Origin: Scylla paramamosain
Taxonomy: Eukaryota; Arthropoda; Malacostraca; Decapoda; Portunidae
Assembly: GCF_035594125.1 (NCBI RefSeq)
Contig: NC_087156.1
Coordinates: 21,026,497-21,090,496 of the forward strand
DNA: 64,000 nucleotides
Direction: 5' to 3'
The first letter of the stretch is position 1. Every line of letters begins with the position of its first letter. Position numbers and translations under genes: made by a program. This document shows, one piece after another, positions 40,490 through 62,695 of the stretch. Below the pieces are notes generated by a model, which saw only the letters and a program-made list of their open reading frames with translations, did no database searches and was not told the origin of the DNA.

Positions 40490-40560
40490 TTTTTTTTTTT
40501 ATGTAGGAAGGATACTGGCCAAGGGCAACAAAAATCTAATAAAAAAAAAAAATAAAAAAA
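40490..40560 (-). mobile_element. Family-1 LINE, tail-only fragment
   Basis: Poly-T then ATGTAGGAAGGATACTGGCC and an A-rich run. This corresponds to the extreme 3' end of the element in minus orientation. Extreme 5' truncation is typical of target-primed reverse transcription. Confidence 0.75.
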
Positions 40561-41111
40561 TGCATTAAAATAAATATATATGTACAGATATTGCATACAT
40601 TTCAGAAAGTGTTTTTGCAGTTAGTTACAGTAAGGCTCATGGTCAATATTAATCCTTTTATATGCCTGCCCTAGTCTTTCCTAAGCTTAAACTACTTAAT
40701 CCAGCTTGCTTACAATCTGATACACAGTTCTCTTCTGCAAAGGAAGACCCTAATTCCCTAATTACCTCAAGAAACCTCTTGACAAGGGACTGATGATTCT
40801 TAACAATAATCACTGTAATCAATGAGTGACATCAGTACATAATACCAGCTGTAACATTAGGAACATCTCTACTGAATTCTGGCATAAAAGAAAAAAATGA
40901 GAAAATGCTTGGCATTACTTAGATATAGAAGAGAAAGCTCATGACTTAAGCAGCTGATCAAATCTTAATATATCTTGACTAGAAAAAAAAATGTGGACAT
41001 GAGAGGATATACTGTTCCAGTTGTAACCAGGTTGTTGCTGGTTCTCATCAAAGCCTGCTCACCTTCCTTCTGAGGTAATGTGGTTTTCACAATGCTGCAG
41101 AATTTGAAAAC

Positions 41112-41138
41112 TCGAGATGGGCTCTCAGCCCATCTCGA
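41112..41138. repeat. Perfect 12-bp hairpin
   Basis: Arms TCGAGATGGGCT and AGCCCATCTCGA with a CTC loop. It does not lie next to a coding exon end. Confidence 0.85.
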
Positions 41139-41454
41139 ATTATGTTAGATCAAATAAGGTATTCATTATGTTAGGGTTGGCTATTTGTCACAATAATCTT
41201 AAATCTAGTTCTGAGAATGCAATATATTTAGTTTTTTTCTTAAATTCTAGTGAGGTCTCCAATGATTAGAAACAACCCTAGACTCCTCTGACATTTTCCA
41301 AGTTCTGTGTAGTGAAAATCACACCACTTTTGGGAAGGAAAGTGAATAGGGCTCAATGAGAGCTAGCAAGAACCTGTTTACAGTTTAGAAAGTGTAGGCA
41401 GGATACTATGCACCAAACATATTAAATGAACAATTGTAGCGACTTGTGTATGAT

Positions 41455-41610
41455 AAAAGAAAGCAAGGCAGGCAGAAAACTATATGGAGAGATGAAATTA
41501 CTGAGGTAGCTTAAAACAGGCAACAAGCTGACAGAAATGTGTGGTGAAGAATGATATTGGTCTTTGCCCAGCAATGGACTCAGAACCTGATGATAATGAT
41601 AGTTTTTAGT
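41455..41610 (+). mobile_element. Possible LINE C-terminal remnant
   Basis: Plus frame reads GRQKTIWRDEITEVA and, after a stop, QADRNVW and a following FAQQWTQ. The pattern resembles the GRPxxxWRDxV...RxxWR end of endonuclease-RT proteins. Weak, single-motif support. Confidence 0.4.
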
Positions 41611-41666
41611 ATACAGAATATTGCTGATACTGTTCCTTACAGAGTAAAGGGTGATTTACATTACAT

Positions 41667-41802
41667 CATCCCATCAACCCTGTCATGTATTCACACTATT
41701 CATCCCATCAACCCTGTCATGTATTCACACTATTCATCCCATCAACCCTGTCATGTATTCACACTATTCATCCCATCAGCTATGTCATGTATTCACAATA
41801 TT
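41667..41802. repeat. 34-bp minisatellite, four units
   Basis: Four consecutive 34-bp units beginning CATCCCATCAACCCTGTCAT at 41667, 41701, 41735 and 41769. The first three are identical and the fourth has three or four changes. The short ORFs reading SCIHTIHPINP repeats come from it. Confidence 0.92.
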
Positions 41803-41822
41803 CATCACATCACCTTCTCCAT

Positions 41823-41876
41823 GTTATTGTTCAGTTTTCAACTGAACAATAACTGCCTCCTCCTGAGGAGGAGGCA
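41823..41876. repeat. Two adjacent perfect short-loop hairpins
   Basis: First hairpin: 14-bp arms at 41823-41836 and 41840-41853 with loop TTC. Second hairpin: TGCCTCCTCC / GGAGGAGGCA with loop TGA. They are back to back, about 230 bp before the family-1 LINE ORF and just after the minisatellite. Confidence 0.88.
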
Positions 41877-42110
41877 GTAGACATCTGCCAAAATGATAAC
41901 TATTCCCAGTGAGGTCTAAAGCACCTTTCAGGGGGGTGGTGTGAACTTATCATTAAACCCAGCTGTGACCTCACTGAATGTTTCCCTTTGTGTCTCACAA
42001 CACAAGGAGGCAGTCACAGCCTGCCCTCTAAAGACAACTCTCTTCCTCCACACAAAACTACAAGCACCTAATAACATACACACCCTTCACTCAAAAATTT
42101 TAAAATCATA

Positions 42111-45100
42111 ATGGCGACTCCTACACCAACCTCGGAGTCCCCATCTGAGGGGACGATAAATGTCCCCAGGTCGGACTGCCTTTCTGTCGACAATCCTAAG
42201 TGTCTTGACACCCCCCTCAACTTTTTCTTCATTAACTTCTGCAACATTCGCGGTCTAAGATCTAATTTTCAATCTGTAGAACACCACCTCTCCTCTTCTA
42301 AACCTCATCTTCTTTTCTTCACTGAAACCCAGGTGTCTGAGACAACTGACAGTAACCCCTTTTCTGTTCCCTCCTACTTTCTCTATCCTCATTTTCAATC
42401 CAAAGCTGGATGCTGCGTTTATGTGCGCAGTGACTTAATCTGCTCTTGTGCCCATGCTCTTGAATCTTCCAAGTTTTTCACCATCTGACTACGACTACAG
42501 ATTCACTCTCAAACTAAATTTATCTGTGCTGTATACCTCTCACCTAACTCCTCTGACTATAAGAAATTCTTTGACTACTTAACTTCCAAAGTGGAGCACA
42601 TTCTGACTCTCTTCCCTTTTGCAGAGATCTCCATTCTTGGAGATTTCAATGTTCACCACCAGCTTTGGCTTTCCTCTCCCTTCACTGACCATCCTGGTGA
42701 ACTAGCCTACAACTTTGCTAACTTCCACAACCTAGAGCAATTGGTGCAACACCCAACTTGTATTCCTGATCCTCTTGGAGATACGCCCAACATTCTTGAC
42801 CTTTTCCTGACCTCTAATTCTTCTGCTTATGCTGTCACCCTTTTTCTCCGTTGGGCTCCTCCGATCACAATCTCATATCTGTATCTTGTCCTATCGCTCC
42901 AATCCCTCCTCAAGATCCCCCTAAGCAAAGGTGCCTCTGGCGTTTTGCCTCTGCTAGTTGGGGGGACCTGAGGAGGTATTTTGCTGATTTTCCTTGGAAT
43001 GACTACTGCTTCCGTGTCAGAGACCCGTCTTTGTGTGCTGAGCGCATAACAGAGGTGATAGTGTCTGGCATGGAGGCGTACATTCCTCACTCATTTTCTC
43101 GTCCTAAACCTTCTAAACCTTCTTAACACAGCTTGTTCTCGTGCTATACATGATAGAGAGGTGGCCCACAAAAGGTACCTAAGCCTTCCATCACCAGAAT
43201 CTCATGCACTTTATATTTCTGCCCAGAACCATGCCAAGTCTGTTCTCCAACTAGCCAAAAACTCCTTCATTAACAGAAAGTGTCAAAACCTTTCAAGATC
43301 TAACTCCCCTCATGACTTCTGGTATCTAGCCAAAAATATCTCCAATAACTTTGCTTCTTCTTCTTTCCCTCCTCTGTTTCAACCAGATGGCACCACTGTT
43401 GTCACATCTATTTCTAAAGTTGAACTCTTTGCTCAAACCTTTGCTAAAAACTCTGCCTTGGACGATTCTGGGCTTGTTCCTCCCTCTCCTCCACCCTCTG
43501 ACTACTTCATGCCTCCTATTAAAATTCTTCACAATGATGTTTTCCATGCCCTCGCTGGCCTAAACCCTCGGAAGGCTTATGGACCTGATGGGGTCCCTCC
43601 TATTGTTCTCCAAAACTGTGCCTCCATGCTTGCACCTTGCCTAGTCAAACTCTTTCAGCTCTGTCTGTCTACATCTACCTTTCCTTCTTGCTGGAAGTTT
43701 GCCTACATTCAACCTGTTCCTAAAAAGGGTGACCATTCTAATCCCTCAAACTATCGTCCTATTGCTTTAATTTCCTGCCTATCTAAAGTTTTTGAATCTA
43801 TCCTCAACAGGAAGATTCTTAAACATCTATCACTTCACAAACTTCTATCTGATCGCCAGTATGGGTTCCGTCAAGGCCGCTCTACTGGTGATCTTCTGGC
43901 TTTCCTTACTGAGTCTTGGTCATCCTCTTTTAGAGATTTTGATGAAACTTTTGCTGTTGCCTTGGACATATCAAAAGCTTTTGATAGAGTCTGGCACAAA
44001 GTTTTGGTTTCCAAACTACCCTCCTACGGCTTCTATCCTTCTCTCTGTAACTTCATCTCAAGTTTCCTTTCTGACAGTTCTATTGTTGCTGTGGTAGACG
44101 GTAACTGTTCTCCTAAATCTATTAACAGTGGTGTTCCTCAGGGTCCTGTCCTGTCACCCACTCTTTTCTTATTATTCATTAATGACCTTCTAAACCGAAC
44201 TTCTTGTCTTATCCACTCCTACGCTGATGATACCACCCTGCACTTTTCCACGTCTTTTCATAGATGTCCAACCCTTCAGGAGGTAAACATTTCATGCATG
44301 GAAGCCACAGAATGCTTGACTTCTGATCTTTCTAAAATTTCTGATTGGGGCAGAGTAAACTTGGTATTGTTGAATGCCTCAAAAACTCAATTCCTCCATC
44401 TATCAACTCGACACAACCTTCCAGACAACTATCCCCTCTTCTTCATTGACACTCAACTGTCCCCCTCTTCTACACTGAACATCCTTGGTCTGTCCTTTAC
44501 TTATAATCTGAACTGGAAACTTCACATCTCATCTCTAGCTAAAACAGCTTCTATGAAGTTAGGTCTTCTGAGATGTCTCCGCTAGTTTTTCTCACCCCCT
44601 AGCTGCTAACTCTGTACAAGGGCCTTATCCGTCCATGTATGAAGTATGCTTCACATGTGTGGGGGGTTCCACTCATACTGCTCTTCTAGACAGGGTGGAA
44701 TCAAAAGCTTTTTGTCTCATTAACTCCTCTCCTCTAACTGACTGTCCTCAGCCTCTCTCTCACTGCCGCAATGTTGCATCTCTAGCTGTCTTCTACCGCT
44801 ATTTTCATGCTAACTGCTCTTCTGATCTTGCTAACTGCATGCCTCCCCTCCTCCTGCAGCCTTGCTGCACAAGACTTTCTTCTTTCTTTCACCCCCTATT
44901 CTGTCCACCTCTTTAATGCAAGAGTTAACTAGTACTCTCAATCATTCATCCCTTTCTCCGGTAAACTCTGGAACTTCCTGCCTGCTTCTGTATTTCCACC
45001 TTCCTATGACTTGAATTCTTTCAAGAGGGAGGTTTCAAAACACTTATTCATCAATTTTTGACCACTTCTTTGACCCTTTTATGGGACTGGCATTTCAGTG

Positions 45101-45170
45101 GGCATTTTTTTTTATTGGATTTTTGTTGCCCTTGTCCAGTGTCCTTCCTACATAAAAAAATAAATAAAAA
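42111..45170 (+). mobile_element. Family-1 non-LTR retrotransposon (APE endonuclease plus RT), nearly full length, broken
   Basis: A single-ORF LINE. The reading begins MATPTPTSESPSEG at 42111. Endonuclease motifs follow: [31 protein letters not shown] and SSDHNLISV. Then comes RT (YRPIALIS, YGFRQGRSTGDL, LDISKAFDRVWH, GVPQGPVLSPTLF, YADD) and a C-terminal block (HTALLDRVESKAF). The copy is dead: a CGA-to-TGA stop lies near 42488 and frameshifts near 42840, 43125 and 44585. The 3' end reads CTTGTCCAGTGTCCTTCCTAC and then an A-rich tail. The exact 5' end is uncertain and may extend to about 41.9 kb. Clade looks jockey/CR1-like but was not resolved. Confidence 0.9.
43161..44585 (+). pseudogene. 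Intact reverse-transcriptase segment of the family-1 LINE (474 codons)
   Basis: The longest open frame in the window. It covers the pre-RT region, fingers and palm: SNYRPIALIS, GFRQGRSTGDLLAFL, catalytic LDISKAFD, GVPQGPVLSPTLFLLF and YADD at about residue 354, then the thumb ([15 protein letters not shown]). All three catalytic aspartates are present. Only the flanking endonuclease and C-terminus are out of frame, so inactivation is fairly recent. The upstream Met is internal to the element's ORF, not a native start. Confidence 0.88.
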
Positions 45171-46521
45171 CTGTGCCATCCAACAAGTCCAGCTCACCCT
45201 TGAAGTAGACATGATGCACAGGTTAATGTTGAAGAAGCTTGCAATGATAATATCTCTGTTGGATGATTAAGGCCAATAAGCTCAACATTTGGGAGAAATG
45301 AATGTGCATATACAAACCTTCCAGAATTTTTGTAAATGAATACTGGATTATTTATAATTTTTCAATTCTTCATTTTTTCAAATCCAACTATTCAAGAAAA
45401 AAACAGACACCTCAAGAGAAACAATTTTTCAGGAGGCAATTATTCTAAAAGAAAGACTGGCTGTGTGCTTGAGATGAGTTTCAAATTAAATTATATTGAA
45501 TAAAAAAAATTTTATAATGATAAACAAATTCAATAAATTTTTTACTCATGAAATTTAGAACAATTGTTGATTTCTTGGCAGCTGCAAGTCAGGTACTGAC
45601 TTGCAGCTGCATCATTCATGCTATCAGCAAGGGTTCAACTCAGTACCATCACTTCACATCAAAATATTCTTTAAAAAAAATTCTTCATGTGATGGCACCA
45701 CAATGGAATCACAAACCCCTTAAACATAAACAGGTCCATTTGATTGTATAAAAGGAAATTTGACAGAATGGTGACATGAAATAATGGCCTTAAAAAAAGC
45801 TGCATATAATCATGCATGCAAATTGACTGGCATTAAGTGCAACACACAGTATCACAGCACTTATTCATTATAGATATATGCATATTTGCAAAATATTCAC
45901 TGTGTGTACATTGGATCCAAGCATCTTAGTCAATATGTAAATTTTGGTTTACTTATTCATAAATGTATGTATGAGTCTGTGCATGCTATAGTATTCCCAA
46001 GTACCAAACAGCTTAAAGTTCAGATAATGTTACTCCACAGTCACTCAGACTATCCTTTCATGTGGATGTGGTGGGTATAATGAGAGATCTGTGACATGTG
46101 GTTGAAAGCCCATAAAAATTTTTTGCATTTATGCCCCTAACAATTGTCACATTTTTTCAACACTGTTGAAAACAAAACACTCTTCTGGCACTCACATTCA
46201 TTGTATAGCACACCAGGAACTTATTAGCAATTGGTGTATGGTACTACTTCATGCATTAAATCTGCTAATCTATTTTCTTTTATTTTTGGGGTGATTAATA
46301 TCAGGGAAAAATAGTAGCCTACTTAAAAGATTCTGAATAAAGCAGAGATAATCAGCTTTAAAAGTAAATAAAGTCACTAAACCCTATCATCCTTGGTATA
46401 GTTTTTTGTGATGGCATCCTTCACTAGATTTTATCTTTTTTAAATGAAGCTTGGGTATATTCTAGCACACAAGGCCTCATATGCATATGTACACACACAC
46501 ACACACAGTTATATGTATACA
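45171..46521. other. Intergenic, no gene recognised
   Basis: AT-rich DNA between the LINE and inverted-repeat element copy 2. It contains the 15-bp hairpin at 45578 and a short (CA)n at 46492. Confidence 0.65.
45578..45610. repeat. Perfect 15-bp hairpin
   Basis: Arms GCAGCTGCAAGTCAG and CTGACTTGCAGCTGC with loop GTA, 400 bp downstream of the LINE tail. Confidence 0.88.
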
Positions 46522-47747
<1,226 letters not shown>

Positions 47748-48089
47748 AGGTACATGACAAAGGACAAGATTCATTCCAATGTAGCATTCATTATGGCAAA
47801 TGTGTGTAATGGTGACTGGTGGGAAAAACTGGTTCCAGGGAACCAGAAAATAAAAAAAATAAAAATTCAACACTAAAAAAAAAAATAAAAATAAGTACAT
47901 TTGCACTACTGCATTTGAGATAACAATAAATATATACAGTACCCTCCCGAATTTCACATCTAGTCCTAAATTCTTACCATCCAAAGTTAGCACATTATCA
48001 CCCCAAGTTCTAGGCTGCTTTGACAAACATAAGTCACCTTTACCTGCTGTTGGTGTCATGTGTGTACATACAGTAAACCACTAAGTTGG

Positions 48090-48091
<2 letters not shown>

Positions 48092-48141
<50 letters not shown>
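48092..48141. repeat. (CT)n microsatellite
   Basis: 50 bp of pure CT between eIF3h and the SLC6 gene. Confidence 0.93.
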
Positions 48142-48144
<3 letters not shown>

Positions 48145-48614
48145 AAAGTAAGAACAATCCTAAGGATTGCTAAATAGAATGTGACTGACTGAGAACAAAG
48201 ATGGAATTATGTATAACAGAGTAAGAAAGGATGAAGCAAAATTTACATAAAATGAATGAGGGAGAGAGAGAAAGTCCTAGCCCATTATCTCTGACAGATA
48301 AGGGGAGGGGAGGGGACAGGGAGAGAGGTTTGAGACAAGACGAAAGGAGGGAGAGGAAAGGAAAAAAAAGGAGGAAGGGACAGGTGGCAGATAGGTGAGC
48401 AGCAGCTGGCACAGCTGGTGAGTTAGTCTTGCAAATTTTAGTTTGTTATTCTGATTAGATTTTAATTAAGAATTTCATTGCTTGCACAAATAGCAAGTTC
48501 GTCTTGCCAGTTTTGGTTCTTTATTCCCATTACATGTTTATTAAAATTCCAGTGAATTTCAGTGCATTTATTGCACTTGTACATTATAACGATCATGCAT
48601 TGTCACATACTCTA

Positions 48615-48831
<217 letters not shown>

Positions 48832-49384
48832 CAAAGGTGTTGCTAAGTAGAATAGACAATGACCCCATGTGGTGTTTAGCAATGTTCATTGCATTTGAGA
48901 CTATGAAGAGTAATTAACTCCTAAGTATCGTGCACAATGACTGAGTATACAAGTGTGCCATAATATAATAGGCAATCATAGTAAAAAAAAAAAAAAAAAA
49001 TCATTGAGAAAATAGCCTCTGTAGTGTATTGAGAACTTTTGATATTGACTGTATGTAACTGAAGAGTATAAGTGAAGCACAATCTGGCTCTACAATGAAA
49101 GTTTTGAATGGGTGAAAAAAAAAAAATAAATAAAATAAATAATTCCCTCCTAAGGATGAGAAGAATTTCTCTTTACATGGAAAATGTATACACTGCACAA
49201 TTCATGTATAAAAAATGCACAGCCTTAAGACAGTCAAACCTTAGCTGTTGAAGATGGTGATATCAAGAAATTGGAGTATGTTGGGTAGAGTATAATCATG
49301 AAAAGGATATGCACTTCTATTTAAAGAAATCATCTAACAAGTTAGGATGTTGATAATTGATAACAACATAGAACTGAGCACCCC

Positions 49385-49460
49385 AGTGCCATGAGGACAG
49401 GCAGGCTGCCTTGGCTTAATCATGTAGTCAGGGGATTAGGAATAGGTAAGTGAAGCATAT
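49385..49460 (+). mobile_element. Possible LINE C-terminal remnant
   Basis: MRTGRLPWLNHVVRG reads like the GRLRWLGHVxRM block seen near the end of many endonuclease-RT proteins. No longer match could be followed, so this is a weak call. Confidence 0.35.
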
Positions 49461-50266
49461 TAAAATTGTTGAAGTGTGCGATAATGTCAGTAGGAAGATC
49501 AAAAAACATATACTATGAGGTCCTAAGGAAAGTCTTAGAAAGCAAAACACTTGATATATAAATTTCACAAGCATGCAGCTGGGCAACAGATGATCAGATA
49601 ATAAGAGGTGACTCACAAATAAGTGGAATCTTTAAAAAATCAGGATAATAAATATTAGCTCATAGTACTATCAATGAGGCACTTCATCTTGTTCTTAAAG
49701 AGGAAGAGAATTATCTTTGAAAGTTCTTTTACTAAGTAAAAGGGTAAAACATGGAAGAGGGAGACCAATGGATGAAGACTGCAGATGATTGTTAGGAGAG
49801 AGGACATACAAGACTCCATTCAATGAGCGAATACCAGAACAGAGAAAGATAAAAGATGTGACTGTCACTAATACTTCCTCAAGTCAAGAGATATAGACAG
49901 ATACAGACTGATCAGTCTACCTCTGATACCTGTTCTTGAGAACCTCCACTGACAAGATGGCTGTGACAGAAGTGTGTCTATTTATTTTTGCTCTTACAGG
50001 AAAAAATAAAATAAATACAGGTATTCAGTACAAACAGCTTTATAGATCAATGCAAAAGTTAGAAGATAACAATCTAGTCTCATACTCAGTAAGAGGTATG
50101 TCAACTGCAGCTGTATGTAGAAACTGAACATGAAAGGATATCTCTGATATTATGATCATAAACAGTAAAGTGAATTTGTAAAAATATTAATGACCAATAT
50201 ACAGGAATAACTTGGAATCAAATTATTAGTAATATGCTGCATTCAAGGATAATTTGATCTGTAAAT

Positions 50267-50324
<58 letters not shown>
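50267..50324. repeat. (ATA)n trinucleotide array
   Basis: 58 bp of AAT-type repeats, decaying at its right end (ATAGTAATATTAATAAC). Confidence 0.92.
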
Positions 50325-50821
50325 GTAATATTAATAACAATAATAAAAATGTACTTGTCTCATAAATGTTGATGACAAACAACTTACTTTCAAGTACTGC
50401 AACTTGTGATGATTTAAAGTGATTAACATATAAGACACTTATCTTATTGTAAAAATTTGTCACATTTCATAAAAATTTACTGAAGGTTTCATAGCTTTCT
50501 ATCTAGCCTTTATACAGAGTTCATAGTACATATACAAACTGAATTGTATTGCAAAAGTTATGTAATGTGTCTACAGAATTACTGAAAATGATGAGGCAGA
50601 AAAGTGAAGTAAAGGAATACTTGGTATATGGCTGCCATTGCACAAATATAACTGACAAAAGCACAGTTTGATTCATAGTTTTCATATATGTATGTAAATC
50701 TATGGAATATTACTTGATACTTCACAACAAAGAATTATAGTTATAAGTGACAACGCCCAACAAAAGTGAGCAACTGCCAATCTCTGAGCTGAAAGCAAAC
50801 ATGCACAGAATCACAGTTCAT

Positions 50822-50938
<117 letters not shown>

Positions 50939-51649
50939 ATAAAAAAACAACTAAAGACAAAATAGTTATGTGCATATCTATATACAAAGACTTGTCCTAA
51001 GTTGATAGAAATTTGCAAAGCATTCTGCCAAGCATAGCTGACTTGATTCAAAAGGACATAATAACTAACATTGTAAAAAAAATGTAATATTGTACAAAAA
51101 TATAGCACACGCTGACCATGGAGATTACCTGTTGTATTTTCTTTATTTACAAAATATTTAAAAAACCTGATAAATATGAATGGCTTTATTTCTCTTATTT
51201 TTGTTTGTGCTAATACAGCAGATTTTTAAGCTTCAAGAAGAAAAGGAAACAAATAAGATGATCAGACTGCATAAGTGCTCACTAAATTGTGTTTAGGGTC
51301 AATAATCAGTAGAATAGCAACTGCTCTGACTCTGACCCTGGCTGATAATCACATTATATACTTCATAGAATATAGCCTGCCCTGAGACACAGAACATAGA
51401 GCATGTCTCTCACTACATTTTATGTGCGTTATTAAAAAACATTTAAAATGAACTCAGTGTGGTAAGAAAGCCTCCTTTTGTAAGATTATTCTTATGATGA
51501 GACAAAACGTTGAGAGGGAGGGATGATTCAATTAATCCGAAACCCTGAAGTAGATCGTTGTGTACATACATACAGACAGACCGATACACTATGCTGCTGC
51601 ACTCCAAATTTGCTATTGTATATGATGACTGATGCAAAGTGAAAAAGAA

Positions 51650-51694
51650 AAATAGGAAAATATTATTTTGAATTGTTATGGGAAAAATCCTTGT

Positions 51695-51753
<59 letters not shown>

Positions 51754-51925
51754 CAAGTTTTCCTTATCAGGAACATTCCATGAAGCATTAGGATAATATG
51801 TATGGTTAAGATATTGTACAAAAGGAAAATATGATTTAAAATTATTATAGGGAAAAATCCTCATCATATGTACATGTGCATGTGTGTAAGTTTTCCTTAT
51901 CAAGAACATTTCATGAAGTATGCAT
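51650..51925. repeat. Direct duplication of about 85 bp flanking a (TG)n array
   Basis: GGGAAAAATCCT ... AGTTTTCCTTATCAGGAACA ... ATGAAG occurs at 51680-51786 (with 61 bp of TG inside) and again at 51850-51919 (short, impure TG). The unit was duplicated and the TG run then expanded in one copy only. Confidence 0.75.
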
Positions 51926-51932
51926 ATATATA

Positions 51933-52259
<327 letters not shown>

Positions 52260-52279
52260 CTCAGAACTTCATCATTATC

Positions 52280-52297
52280 TCTCTCTCTCTCTCTCTC

Positions 52298-52360
<63 letters not shown>

Positions 52361-52377
52361 TTATATATATATGTATA

Positions 52378-52468
<91 letters not shown>
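52280..52468. repeat. (CT)n then interrupted (TA)n array
   Basis: 20 bp of CT, then TA with several GTATATATTTATA interruptions, on the right of the foldback element. Confidence 0.92.
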
Positions 52469-52473
<5 letters not shown>

Positions 52474-52842
52474 TAATGATACTATACAAAAATACATATC
52501 TTTCAATTATTATGGCAAAAAAAAAAAAGGCCTATATGAGCATATTATACTAAATGAATACTGCACTTAATCATATAACACTAGAAGACATTTTGGAAGA
52601 TGATATTTGGTAGCTAAATTCACATAATTGAGCCTATGAGAATCTGAGTGTGTGTAAATCCCTAATTTAGGACAAGATGGCAATACTTAGCTCTAGCCAG
52701 AGGTGTTCCAATAGATGTAGTGGGGTTCAGTCAGGAAAAAAAAAAAGGAATAATGGTAAAATAATAGGTAGTGAAAGGAATAAACCTTACACAGTATATA
52801 AAAGATAAAATAAAAGGTAATAAAAGAAACAAGCCTCACACA

Positions 52843-53012
<170 letters not shown>

Positions 53013-53181
53013 TGAGAATAATAATTCATGTCTAATGCCTACTTCCTAATGAGGAGACCTCTATAAGGAATGGCCAATGTCCTCTGGTTTATAGTCGGCG
53101 TCCATGACTAAATGGGACTATCAAAGATAGATGAATGTGAGCAGGTCCCCTGATAAACATCACTATCATTACAAAGACATT

Positions 53182-53185
<4 letters not shown>

Positions 53186-53262
<77 letters not shown>
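53186..53262. repeat. (CA)n and (TAA)n compound array
   Basis: 45 bp of CA followed by 32 bp of TAA, in the likely 3' UTR of the SLC6 gene. Confidence 0.93.
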
Positions 53263-53265
<3 letters not shown>

Positions 53266-53299
53266 TATTATCTTAGCAGATGCCAAAGTATTTCTAAAA

Positions 53300-62152
<8,853 letters not shown>

Positions 62153-62695
62153 CTGAAATTATTCAACTGCTATATTTTAACTAGAAATAAAAAGGATGGA
62201 GGAAGTAACATGAACAAAGTATATATTTAATTGAAGTACACAGTTCTCCTCATGATTTTCTCATCAAAATATCACCAAATAGTATGTTGAAAACAACAAC
62301 AGAAAGGCAGAATATCTCTCATATAGTATCTATTGTTCATCAATCTCATTACAATATAACAGAAAATCAGCAAGTGAATTATTCAAAGTTACATCTTTTA
62401 GGTTGAATCTGAACAAAATGAATGTGTTTATTCAGTAAAAACAACCTTATTTGGGTCCTGAGGCAAGAGACCATAAAAAACAACCTTAGCTTAGCATGAT
62501 GTTCATATAACAAGGAATTCTCACAGCTGAGGTGATGACAATTATCTTGCAGTATAGGATCAGTTTCATTAATACTTCGTTTAACAATTCAAGTTAATAC
62601 CACAGTGTAGTAATGGTCCTGCATACTGAGCAGATTCAAATAAGTGTATGTACCTGACTCCTTGATTACTTTACTCCAAAGCTTTTCTTTTTTTT

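Noticed and set aside
41667..41802. Regular short repeats suggestive of a CRISPR array
   Set aside because: The units are directly abutting with no unique spacers, in a eukaryotic intergenic region. This is a minisatellite.
42827..43090. 87-codon minus ORF over the LINE endonuclease
   Set aside because: It is the antisense shadow of the LINE ORF. The same shadow appears in the minus copies at 26670-27050.
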